DNA from: Lachnospiraceae bacterium
GTDB lineage: Bacteria; Bacillota; Clostridia; Lachnospirales; Lachnospiraceae
DNA: 7,041 bases
NCBI GenBank assembly: GCA_020860745.1
Contig: JAJBTR010000255.1
Location: 1-7,041 of the forward strand
Direction: 5' to 3'
Shown: positions 1 to 6,288 of the stretch, piece after piece
How positions within the stretch are numbered: position 1 is the stretch's first letter
Layout: every line of letters starts with the position of its first letter
Translations under genes and position numbers: made by a program
The notes under the pieces: generated by a model
Told to the model about the DNA's origin: nothing
Databases searched by the model: none
Seen by the model: only the letters and a program-made list of their open reading frames with translations

Positions 1-1
1 G

Positions 2-1366
2 ATCTGTGACGAAACAGGGCTGAAATCGCAGACCGTTTACTCTTATCTACCATATATGGGAGCAGCTTTCCAGCAGGGTTCTGATTCGGATACAGCTGTG
101 AGGAAACGGCGTCAGGTGGAGAGGAAAAAGCTGGCGGATAGAGTCCGCACAGCGGAGCAGGACGCAAAAGAGCTTTCGGATTACTTATCGTCTTTGGATG
201 ATGACGGCAGCACAGCTTTCACAGAGTTTACGGATATATTGTGGAATAGTATTCTCAAATTCGAGGGATATACGTTTGAAACAGTGTCCGGAGAGAAATT
301 CACTTATTCCGTGCTCAGTCCGAAGCAGATAAAAATAAGCAAAAAGCAAAAGCCAATCACGAAGGCATCGGTTGACCTTGCCGCGTATAGAATCCTGAGA
401 GCAGAGAAGCATGGGGAGCCAATTACGGCACCAAAGAAGCTTGGTGTTTTTGGCGCAAGATATATACTTCCCATCGTAACTACTATACTGGATTATGGCG
501 AAGCAGAGGAGGCACCCATGGAAGGGAGCACCGAAATCAAGGAATGCATGAGATGTCATAAGAACAGGCCGGTCCGAAGCCTGGACAGGTACGGCGATTA
601 TTGTGAGGAATGCTTTCCCATAATGAAGAATTATTACAATTCAGCGAAAGCGGCAATTCTGGCGATTGAACAGGCAGGCGGCTATGATGGAGAGCTTGAG
701 TTTATCGTGAACGATGGCAGTTACAGCACCACGATGGGAATCCATTACATATTTACGGTAGCGGGATGCTGGTGGTCGGCAAGTGAGACAGCACAGGTCT
801 CCACAGAATATGTGAAGAGCGCAGCGGAGAAGACGGCAGAAGCCAAAGAGGATAAGGTAAAATTCATGAAGTCATTAATCCCAGAGGAAGACGAGGAGGT
901 CAGTGATGTGGAAATGCAGCATAGGGCGCAGATGATCCAGGCACTTTCCATGCCGGGGAGCTTTGAAACGGACTTCTATGACAGGGGGAATGACTGTGAA
1001 CGTACAGGATACCATTTTGAAATGTGGTCAGAACCGGATGGCAGCAAGGCAGTGGAATTGAAACAGTTCAAACAGAAGATCACGGAGGGAATACAGAAGA
1101 AAGGTCTGCATTACCAGAAGATTTCGTGGATGGGAATGCTGGGAAACAGCCTGTGCCTGAACGGAAAGTCAGCAACGATAGGGGACGAAGGAGAAGCTGT
1201 GGTTGATTATGACGAGGATAACGGAACAGTTCTGGTCATCGACGGCTGGAGGATAACGGCGCAGCAGTTCTTTAATATTATATCGGCACAGGAGGGCGGT
1301 GTGATGAAGTTTAAGTTTGTGGATTCGACTGAACGGATGGTTCATAGCTTTTCAGAAACCTCTTAA
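2..1366 (+). CDS. HTH and zinc-ribbon-like protein of a mobile element, 5'-partial
   Basis: The frame is open from base 2, so the gene starts left of the window; the ATG at 56 is an internal methionine, since the codons before it (ETGLKSQTVYSYLPY) are the recognition part of a helix-turn-helix. A basic stretch follows (AVRKRRQVERKKL). Next is a block with LW..L..FEGY.F.T..GEKF.Y, ITKASVDLA and APKKLGVFGARY, a pattern I recall from helix-turn-helix regulators on integrated elements of Lachnospiraceae. Cysteine codons at 545, 554, 602 and 611 form two CxxC pairs, a likely zinc ribbon. The last 250 or so residues, with an acidic linker (PEEDEEVSDVE), match nothing I know. A DNA-binding or regulatory role inside a mobile element is inference. 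The final residues MVHSFSETS overlap a repeat shared with the downstream gap, so the C-terminus may be rearranged. No clear terminator follows. The reading frame is certain; the function is not. Confidence 0.72.
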   Translation: MCDETGLKSQTVYSYLPYMGAAFQQGSDSDTAVRKRRQVERKKLADRVRTAEQDAKELSDYLSSLDDDGSTAFTEFTDILWNSILKFEGYTFETVSGEKFTYSVLSPKQIKISKKQKPITKASVDLAAYRILRAEKHGEPITAPKKLGVFGARYILPIVTTILDYGEAEEAPMEGSTEIKECMRCHKNRPVRSLDRYGDYCEECFPIMKNYYNSAKAAILAIEQAGGYDGELEFIVNDGSYSTTMGIHYIFTVAGCWWSASETAQVSTEYVKSAAEKTAEAKEDKVKFMKSLIPEEDEEVSDVEMQHRAQMIQALSMPGSFETDFYDRGNDCERTGYHFEMWSEPDGSKAVELKQFKQKITEGIQKKGLHYQKISWMGMLGNSLCLNGKSATIGDEGEAVVDYDEDNGTVLVIDGWRITAQQFFNIISAQEGGVMKFKFVDSTERMVHSFSETS

Positions 1367-1642
1367 AAACACATTGACTTCCATGCCGTCTTTGCGTATT
1401 ATAACAACGACAGGACTCCCCACACCTCTCACTTTGTGACGTGTCCCATGGGGAGACATTTTTTCAGACAGAGAAATTTCAGAAGTCAGACTGGCAATTA
1501 TGTTATATGTTGGTGATAGTGAAAAAGTTTTCAGAAAATTCATAGCTTTTTTGTATGGAAATGAGAGCATGACGGTTGATTTTTTTCCTGGAATTGCATA
1601 TAATATACTCAAATAAGACGGTCACGCAAAGGAGGTGTTGAT
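1367..1642. other. Gap with protein-like remnants and a direct repeat
   Basis: This AT-rich gap holds no complete gene. On the plus strand a frame from 1440 to a TAA at 1614-1616 reads like real protein (IMLYVGDSEKVFRKF, then FFPGIAYNILK). Its only in-frame early ATG is at 1500 with no ribosome binding site, and a TGA closes the frame at 1437-1439, so it is probably a gene remnant. On the minus strand, 1354-1456 also gives a protein-like tail (SPVVVIIRKDGMEVNVF) ending in a TGA at plus 1352-1354, again without a usable ribosome binding site. The word TTCATAGCTTTT occurs at 1341-1352 and again at 1539-1550, and TTTTCAGAAA at 1349-1358 and 1528-1537. I read the gap as debris from past recombination; its 3' end carries the promoter of the next gene. 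Confidence 0.4.
1576..1604 (+). promoter_or_regulatory. Sigma-A-type promoter of the antitoxin-like/GNAT pair
   Basis: The -35 box TTGATT (1576-1581) and the perfect -10 box TATAAT (1599-1604) are 17 bases apart, the optimal spacing. Transcription would begin near 1610-1612, giving a leader of about 30 bases before the ATG at 1643. The strong AAAGGAGGTG ribosome binding site (1628-1637) lies in this leader. The promoter sits inside the 3' part of the protein-like remnant at 1440-1616, which supports that fragment being non-functional. I see no clear palindromic operator over the boxes. Confidence 0.75.
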
Positions 1643-1846
1643 ATGGCTACGTCGAGTATTTTTACAAATTTCACGATTACAGATAATGAGACAGCAGAGA
1701 AATTTGCAGAAGCTCTGGAAATTGCATCCAAGCAGCCTAAGTGGGTGCCTTCGGAACCTATTGAAGCACCGGAAAGGGACCCAGAGAAGATTCGGGCAAT
1801 ATTTACTAGACGTGCGGAAAGGGCAAAGAGAAATGCCAAAGTATAA
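1643..1846 (+). CDS. Small antitoxin-like protein preceding a GNAT acetyltransferase
   Basis: This 67-residue protein starts at an ATG five bases after AAAGGAGGTG, the strongest ribosome binding site in the accessory part, and has its own promoter. It opens with MATSSIFTNFTITDNETAEKF, runs through a helical segment (AEALEIASKQP), then a proline-rich linker (WVPSEPIEAPERDP), and ends in a basic helix (IRAIFTRRAERAKRNAKV). I recall small proteins of this shape in Firmicutes mobile elements directly upstream of GNAT acetyltransferases. Its size, position and 14-base overlap with the next gene fit the antitoxin of a type II toxin-antitoxin pair. It does not look like the ribbon-helix-helix DUF1778 antitoxins of the known GNAT toxins TacT and AtaT. 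The basic tail could bind DNA or an RNA-bound partner; that is inference. The coding call is strong, the role moderate. Confidence 0.8.
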   Translation: MATSSIFTNFTITDNETAEKFAEALEIASKQPKWVPSEPIEAPERDPEKIRAIFTRRAERAKRNAKV

Positions 1847-2425
1847 TATATACCGTGTTATGGATTTTATTAACATGGTCGGAGAAGAGGCTGTAAAGGA
1901 TCTCTTCTCCGACTTTTCATGTGAGTACAAAGAAGGAATACATAATGATGAAGTGGAATTATTCCTGAAGAAGAATTCAGTTGAGTTTTCAAAAAGGAAG
2001 ATGTCTATTTCATATCTCGTATTAGATGAGCAGGACCAGGTAGCGGGATATTTTACTTTGACTCATAAACCGGTTGTTGTGCGAAATGAAAATTTATCAA
2101 ATACTTCAAAAAGAGATTGCTGAGACATGCCAAATATGATCCTGCCATTGATGCATATAGCGTATCTGCTTTTTTGATTGCACAAATCAGCAAGAATTAT
2201 GCCTTGCCGAAGACCGAAAGAATGAGCGGTCAGAAATTGATAGAACTGACATTATCTGTTATAGAAGATATTCAACAACAGATTGGTGGCGGTGTGGTAT
2301 TTCTTGAAGCAGAAGAACATCCGGAATTATTGGACTTTTATGGCAAACAGCTGTTTACACCATTTGGCGTAAGATTTTCGGATGAAGACCAGACAAAATA
2401 TATTCAGATGATTCGTTTTCTTTGA
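1833..2425 (+). pseudogene. GNAT-family N-acetyltransferase, toxin-like, frameshifted
   Basis: The ATG at 1833 lies inside the end of the preceding gene, so translation is probably coupled. The first frame gives 96 residues to a TGA at 2121-2123: CEYKEGIHNDEVELFLKK, then SISYLVLDEQDQVAGYFTL, the usual N-terminal half of Firmicutes GNAT proteins. The second half continues in the -1 frame from about 2109: LLRHAKYD, then SAFLIAQISKNYAL (the acetyl-CoA loop region, Q-x-x-x-N form), then VVFLEAEEHPELLDFYGKQLF and YIQMIRFL at the C-terminus. One more A in the run of five A (2108-2112) would join them as TSKKRLLRHAK, giving about 197 residues, a normal family length. No homology is missing at the joint. 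So either the gene is freshly inactivated, or the base is a sequencing error, or the ribosome slips back one base on AAA. Acetyl-CoA-dependent acetylation, possibly of charged tRNA as in TacT and AtaT, is inference from family and context. Confidence 0.78.
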
Positions 2426-2447
2426 TTTTATTTACGATGAAATAGAT

Positions 2448-2496
2448 AACTCCAATCAGATGTTGCTTTCGCAGCGTGTCTGGTTGGAGTTTTTTA
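2448..2496 (+). terminator. Rho-independent terminator of the antitoxin-like/GNAT pair
   Basis: The arm AACTCCAATCAGA (2448-2460) pairs over 13 positions with TCTGGTTGGAGTT (2479-2491), with one G-U wobble. It is followed by a T run at 2490-2495. The 18-base loop can fold further through GCT/AGC. It begins 22 bases after the GNAT stop codon. On the opposite strand the hairpin is followed only by ATCTATTTC, so it is mainly a plus-strand terminator. Confidence 0.88.
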
Positions 2497-2760
2497 TTAT
2501 GAGATCGTTTGCTCCTGTTCTTGCTTTAGCGTCCGTCCTTGTCCGAGGATACTGTCGATATTGGAGCAGATTGTCTGTAAGTCTTTCTGCGCATTTTTGA
2601 AATTGGTGTAGGCGTTGTGTTGCGCCTTTTGCTGTGCAGACAGCTTCTCACGCTTTTCCTTCAACGTCTTGTTCCGTTCCGGGTGGAGATAGCTGTAGCG
2701 CCCACGGTTCTCTGTCAGCTTAAGGTTATTGCGGAACTTGAAGAACACGAATAAGTACAA
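2497..2760 (-). pseudogene. Fragment of a mobile-element protein, coiled-coil C-terminal tail
   Basis: On the minus strand a frame of up to 87 codons ends in a TAA (plus 2497-2499) next to the preceding terminator. Its sequence reads as real protein: NRGRYSYLHPERNKTLKEKR, then a lysine- and glutamine-rich helix (EKLSAQQKAQHNAYTNFKNA) and QTICSNIDSILGQ. It resembles the C-terminal tails of relaxase or mobilisation proteins on Clostridial elements, but I cannot name the family with certainty. The only upstream start is a TTG inside the hairpin at 2757-2793, there is no ribosome binding site or promoter, and a TGA (plus 2776-2778) closes the frame. It is therefore best read as the 3' remnant of a longer gene, cut by the rearrangement that joined the accessory segment to the operon. 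Confidence 0.55.
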
Positions 2761-2793
2761 AAATAAGAGCCAAAATCAGGCTCTTATTTTTGT
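2757..2793. terminator. Bidirectional rho-independent terminator upstream of the core operon
   Basis: A perfect 15-bp stem is formed by 2757-2771 and 2779-2793, whose core is AAAAATAAGAGCC and GGCTCTTATTTTT, around the 7-base loop AAAATCA. The GC core is flanked by an A run on the left and a T run on the right, so it can stop transcription on either strand. It lies about 50 bases upstream of the operon promoter and insulates it from the accessory DNA. A plus-strand frame ending at 2752-2754 (QLKVIAELEEHE then TAA) stops just before it, so it may originally have ended a lost chromosomal gene. Confidence 0.85.
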
Positions 2794-2842
2794 TGAAAAT
2801 TTTTCTGAAACACGGACTTCACGATGCAAATTCGAAAATAGT

Positions 2843-2871
2843 TTGACTTCACCGGAAAAAAAACGTATAAT
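2843..2871 (+). promoter_or_regulatory. Sigma-A-type promoter of the yicC operon
   Basis: The -35 box TTGACT (2843-2848) and the perfect -10 box TATAAT (2866-2871) are separated by 17 bases. Transcription should start near 2878, leaving a leader of about 33 bases with the ribosome binding site AGGAGG (2900-2905), five bases before the yicC ATG. The word GACTTCAC overlaps the -35 box (2845-2852) and is repeated exactly 30 bases upstream (2815-2822), which may be a regulator site. This is the only strong promoter I see for the whole operon. Confidence 0.85.
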
Positions 2872-2910
2872 AGACTGACTTGTAAGTATATCTGCAATCA
2901 GGAGGCAATC

Positions 2911-3789
2911 ATGATCAGAAGTATGACAGGCTTCGGGCGTTGTGAATGCGCTGATTCTTTTCACAGAATTACGGTGGAACTGAAGTCCGTGAATCACCGA
3001 TATTTTGATGTCAGCATCAAGATGCCGAAGAAGCTGAATTATTTTGATGCCGCCATCCGGGCGCAGCTCAAAGCGTATATGGAGCGCGGTAAGATTGATG
3101 TTTTCATTACATATGAGGATCTGTCGGAGCATGACGTGGCAGTGAAATACAACCGGGAGATCGCCGGTGAGTATCTGTCTTACCTGAGACAGATGGCGGA
3201 GGAGTTTGATCTGGATGATGATATCCGTGTCAGCACATTGTCCCGCTATCCGGAAGTGTTGACGATGGAGGAGCAGTCGACGGATGAGGATGAGATCCGC
3301 TCACTGCTGGATCAGGCGCTTCGGGGAGCCCTGGAGCAGATGGTTGCCGTGCGGACACGGGAGGGCGAGCGGCTGAAGGAGGATCTGACTGCCAAGCTGA
3401 ACCACATGCTTGACAATGTAAGCAGGGTTGAGGCGCGCGCACCGGAGATTTTGGCGGAGTACCGCCGGAAGCTGCAGATGAAAGTGCAGGAGCTTCTGGG
3501 CGATGTTCAGATTGATGAGTCCCGGCTTTCTGCGGAGATCGTGATTTTTGCCGATAAGATCTGCACGGATGAGGAGACGGTTCGCCTGAAAGCCCACATT
3601 CATTCTATGATGGATACGTTAGAGAGCAGCGGCGGCATCGGACGCAAGCTGGATTTCATTGCGCAGGAGATGAACCGGGAGGCCAACACGATCCTCTCGA
3701 AAGCAAATGATCTGGAGACGTCCAATATCGCTATCGAGCTGAAGACAGAGATTGAAAAGATCAGGGAACAGATACAAAATATCGAATGA
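2911..3789 (+). CDS. yicC: YicC/YloC-family endoribonuclease
   Basis: The 292-residue protein starts with the family signature [10 protein letters not shown] and has the normal family length. The N-terminal YicC domain covers roughly residues 1-155 ([20 protein letters not shown], then [10 protein letters not shown]). A helical middle follows, and the C-terminal DUF1732 part (about 245-292) shows [20 protein letters not shown] and [21 protein letters not shown]. Escherichia coli YicC is a cytoplasmic metal-dependent endoribonuclease that takes part in small-RNA turnover; Bacillus subtilis YloC is the counterpart. The start is fixed by AGGAGG at 2900-2905 and by the conserved N-terminus. It is the first gene of the operon, and its stop overlaps the ribosome binding site of remA, as in other Firmicutes where this gene precedes remA and gmk. 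The family call is nearly certain; its RNA targets here are unknown. Confidence 0.96.
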   Translation: MIRSMTGFGRCECADSFHRITVELKSVNHRYFDVSIKMPKKLNYFDAAIRAQLKAYMERGKIDVFITYEDLSEHDVAVKYNREIAGEYLSYLRQMAEEFDLDDDIRVSTLSRYPEVLTMEEQSTDEDEIRSLLDQALRGALEQMVAVRTREGERLKEDLTAKLNHMLDNVSRVEARAPEILAEYRRKLQMKVQELLGDVQIDESRLSAEIVIFADKICTDEETVRLKAHIHSMMDTLESSGGIGRKLDFIAQEMNREANTILSKANDLETSNIAIELKTEIEKIREQIQNIE

Positions 3790-3796
3790 GGTCACT

Positions 3797-4060
3797 ATGC
3801 AAAAATTCATCAACATCGGTTTTGGAAATATCATCAACACAGACAAGATTGTTTCCATCATCAATCCGGATTCCGCTCCGGCAAAGCGTCTGGTTCAGCG
3901 GGCGAAGGAGAAGGAGATTCTGATTGACGCCACGCAGGGGCGCAGGACCAAGAGTGTGATCGCCACCGATACGCAGTATATTATTTTATCTGCCCTGCAG
4001 CCGGAGACACTGGCGGGGAGATGCCAGGGCCGTGAGGCGGGAAGAGAGGTAGGAGTTTGA
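3797..4060 (+). CDS. remA: RemA-type DNA-binding regulator (DUF370)
   Basis: The 87-residue protein carries the whole DUF370 signature: [17 protein letters not shown], then [33 protein letters not shown] and [13 protein letters not shown]. In Bacillus subtilis, RemA forms a ring-shaped oligomer that wraps DNA and activates biofilm matrix and osmoprotection genes; the basic QGRRTK and KRLVQRAK stretches fit DNA binding. Its targets in Clostridia are not established. I chose the ATG at 3797 because homology begins there and a GAGG (3788-3791) precedes it, overlapping the yicC stop codon. In-frame codons further upstream lie inside yicC. It is seven bases from yicC and overlaps gmk by four bases, so its level is probably tied to the operon. 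The last ten or so residues ([11 protein letters not shown]) are beyond the conserved part. Confidence 0.95.
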   Translation: MQKFINIGFGNIINTDKIVSIINPDSAPAKRLVQRAKEKEILIDATQGRRTKSVIATDTQYIILSALQPETLAGRCQGREAGREVGV

Positions 4061-4698
4061 GAGATACAGGATTTCTTGTCGTGCTCTCCGGTTTTGCCGG
4101 CTCGGGCAAGGGGACTATTATGAAGGAGCTTCTGGCGCGTTATCCGGAGGAATACGCCTTGTCGGTTTCCACCACGACCAGACAACCGCGTCCCGGTGAA
4201 GCGGAGGGAAGAGAGTATTTTTTTAAGACGACGAAAGAGTTTGAACAGATGATAGCGGAGGATGCTTTGCTTGAGTATGCCCGCTATGTAGATAATTATT
4301 ACGGTACTCCGCGCGCCTATGTGGAGGAGCAGCTGCAGAGCAGCAGGAATGTGATTCTGGAGATTGAGATTCAGGGGGCGCTTCTGATTAAGGAGAAGTT
4401 TCCCGATACACTGCTCCTGTTTGTCACCCCTCCTTCCGCGGCGGTCTTAAGAGACCGGCTGGTGGGACGGGGGACGGAGACGCCGGAGGTGGTGCATTCC
4501 CGCCTGTCCCGCGCGATCGAGGAGGCGGACGGCTGCGAGGCGTATGATTACCTGGTCATCAATGATGATCTGGATACCTGTGTGGAGGATGTGCACCGGA
4601 TTATCTGCAGTGAGCGGAACCGTATGCGGCATCGCCTGAGTGAGATAGAAAAGATTAAACATGATTTAAAGCAATTAGTGAAGGGAGAACAGCTATGA
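4057..4698 (+). CDS. gmk: Guanylate kinase, TTG start
   Basis: Guanylate kinase uses ATP to turn GMP into GDP, a cytoplasmic step of purine nucleotide synthesis that also feeds (p)ppGpp control. The 213 residues show a P-loop, GFAGSGKGT (12-20), slightly different from the common GPSGAGKGT. The GMP-binding segment [11 protein letters not shown] carries R42 and R45, followed by GREYFF, the YYGTP motif (81-85), [11 protein letters not shown] and the lid-region GRGTE. The start is a TTG at 4057, which overlaps the remA stop as TTGA; AGAGG at 4045-4049 gives a spacing of seven. No in-frame ATG precedes the P-loop, and starting later would delete it, so the TTG is well supported. Its stop overlaps rpoZ by four bases (ATGA). 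Confidence 0.96.
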   Translation: MRDTGFLVVLSGFAGSGKGTIMKELLARYPEEYALSVSTTTRQPRPGEAEGREYFFKTTKEFEQMIAEDALLEYARYVDNYYGTPRAYVEEQLQSSRNVILEIEIQGALLIKEKFPDTLLLFVTPPSAAVLRDRLVGRGTETPEVVHSRLSRAIEEADGCEAYDYLVINDDLDTCVEDVHRIICSERNRMRHRLSEIEKIKHDLKQLVKGEQL

Positions 4699-4949
4699 TA
4701 CACCCGTCTTATGTAGAATTGATGGAGGTTGTGAATGAGAATTCGGATAATATCGGTGAAATGCCGGTAGTCAACAGCCGTTACTCAATCGTGATTGCGG
4801 CGGCAAAGCGCGCCCGCCAGATTATTGCGGGAGCGGAGCCGTTTGTGGCAAATGCGGAGAATAAAAAGCCGCTTTCCATTGCGGTGGAGGAACTCTATAA
4901 TCAGGATGTGAAGATTCTCGGGGAGGATGACGTCGAGGGAGAGGTGTAA
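4695..4949 (+). CDS. rpoZ: DNA-directed RNA polymerase omega subunit
   Basis: Omega is the small subunit that binds and stabilises the beta-prime subunit of RNA polymerase. The 84-residue protein opens with [13 protein letters not shown] and has the family core NSRYSIVIAAAKRARQII (about 27-44), then the C-terminal KKPLSIAVEELYNQDVKI. Its length suits Firmicutes omega. The ATG overlaps the gmk stop (ATGA at 4695-4698), with AAGGGAGA at 4681-4688 as ribosome binding site. The gmk-rpoZ pair is conserved widely in bacteria. In Bacillus subtilis the next genes are coaBC and priA; here rimO follows instead. The acidic tail (GEDDVEGEV) overlaps nothing if rimO starts at 4963. Confidence 0.95.
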   Translation: MIHPSYVELMEVVNENSDNIGEMPVVNSRYSIVIAAAKRARQIIAGAEPFVANAENKKPLSIAVEELYNQDVKILGEDDVEGEV

Positions 4950-4962
4950 CGTCACAGTGAGT

Positions 4963-6288
4963 ATGAAAGTATTATTTATCTCTCTCGGCTGCGATAAGAA
5001 TCGTGTCGACTCCGAATATATGGTCGGAAAGCTTTCGAAACATCAGTTTGAGATGACAGATGATGAGGCGGAGGCGGATGTGATTGTGATCAATACCTGC
5101 TGTTTTATCAATGACGCGAAGGAGGAGAGCATCCAGACGATTCTGGAGATGGCTGCCTATCGTACGGCGGGATCCTGTATGGCGCTGATTGTCTGCGGCT
5201 GTCTCGCGGAACGTTACCGGCAGGAGATTCTCACGGAAATTCCGGAGGTGGACGCGGTGTTGGGCACGAATTCCACGGAGCATATTCTGCTTGCAGTGGA
5301 AAAGGTTTTGTCCGGAACAAAATACGAGGCTTTTGAACCGCTCGGACATCTGGAAAAGCATCTGATACCCCGCATCGTTTCGACCGGCGGACATTATGCC
5401 CATTTAAAGATTGCCGAGGGATGCGATAAGCGCTGCACCTACTGCATCATTCCATCCATACGTGGATCCTACCGCAGTGTGCCGATGGAAGAACTTCTGG
5501 CGGAGGCCCGGTCTCTGGCGGAGCAGGGGGTGAAGGAGCTGATCCTCGTTGCGCAGGAGACGACTCTCTACGGTCTTGACCTGTATGGTAGAAAGTCGCT
5601 GCATCTTTTGCTGAATGAATTAAATAAGATACCGGGGATTTACTGGATCCGTCTGATGTATTGTTATCCGGAAGAGATTTATGATGAGCTGATCGATGCG
5701 ATCCGGGACAATGAAAAGGTCTGTCACTATATTGATATGCCGATCCAGCATATCAGTACACAGGTCTTAAAGCGGATGGGGCGGCGCACGGACAGGGAGA
5801 CTCTGACGGAAAAGATTTCTGCCTTGCGTGCGGCGATTCCGGATATTGCACTTCGAACTACCTTAATCTGCGGATTTCCGGGCGAGACGGAGGAGCAGCA
5901 TGAGGAGCTGATGGAGTTCGTAAATGAGACGGAGTTTGACCGTCTCGGTGCGTTTACCTACTCCCAGGAGGAAGACACGCCTGCCGCCGCGTTTCCGGAT
6001 CAGATTCCGGAGGAGCAGAAAAAGGAATGGCAGGCTGATGTGATGGAGCTGCAGGAGGATGTGATCCTCGATAAAAACGGCGATATGATCGGCCGCGAGC
6101 TGGATATTATGATAGAGGGCAGGGTGGCGGATGAGGATGCCTGTGTGGGCAGAAGCTACCGGGACGCGCCGGACATTGACGGTTATGTATTTGTCCATAC
6201 TGATGAGGAGCTTGTCTCCGGTGATTTTGCGAGAGTGAAGATCACCGGGGCTTACGAATATGACCTGATCGGGGAGCTGATCATGTGA
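4963..6288 (+). CDS. rimO: Ribosomal protein S12 methylthiotransferase
   Basis: RimO is a radical-SAM enzyme with two iron-sulfur clusters that adds a methylthio group to a conserved aspartate of ribosomal protein S12. The 441 residues show all three parts. The N-terminal UPF0004 domain has cluster cysteines C10 (SLGCDKN), C46 (INTCCF) and C80 (VCGCLAERY). The radical-SAM core has C154, C158 and C161 in AEGCDKRCTYCIIPSIRG. A C-terminal TRAM domain lies at about 375-441. The LGCDKN and IPSIRG forms mark RimO rather than the tRNA enzyme MiaB. I start at the ATG at 4963 (MKVLFISLGC), where homology begins. An in-frame GTG at 4957 or ATG at 4927 is possible; the closest strong purine run (AGGGAGAGG, 4936-4944) is 18 bases from 4963 and 12 from 4957. 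Coupling to the rpoZ stop at 4949 is likely. Confidence 0.95.
   Translation: MKVLFISLGCDKNRVDSEYMVGKLSKHQFEMTDDEAEADVIVINTCCFINDAKEESIQTILEMAAYRTAGSCMALIVCGCLAERYRQEILTEIPEVDAVLGTNSTEHILLAVEKVLSGTKYEAFEPLGHLEKHLIPRIVSTGGHYAHLKIAEGCDKRCTYCIIPSIRGSYRSVPMEELLAEARSLAEQGVKELILVAQETTLYGLDLYGRKSLHLLLNELNKIPGIYWIRLMYCYPEEIYDELIDAIRDNEKVCHYIDMPIQHISTQVLKRMGRRTDRETLTEKISALRAAIPDIALRTTLICGFPGETEEQHEELMEFVNETEFDRLGAFTYSQEEDTPAAAFPDQIPEEQKKEWQADVMELQEDVILDKNGDMIGRELDIMIEGRVADEDACVGRSYRDAPDIDGYVFVHTDEELVSGDFARVKITGAYEYDLIGELIM

Noticed and set aside
1024..1206. 60-codon plus-strand frame inside the first gene
   Set aside because: It is an out-of-frame shadow of the long gene, with no ribosome binding site and no recognisable pattern.
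1436..1466. Possible terminator after the first gene (CCCATGGGG followed by a T run)
   Set aside because: The palindrome is too short and its loop too small to form a stable hairpin; extending it introduces mismatches.
1635..1832. In-frame upstream extension of the GNAT gene to an ATG at 1635
   Set aside because: This stretch lies in another frame of the well-supported 67-residue gene and reads as low-complexity basic sequence; the GNAT family starts at the ATG at 1833.
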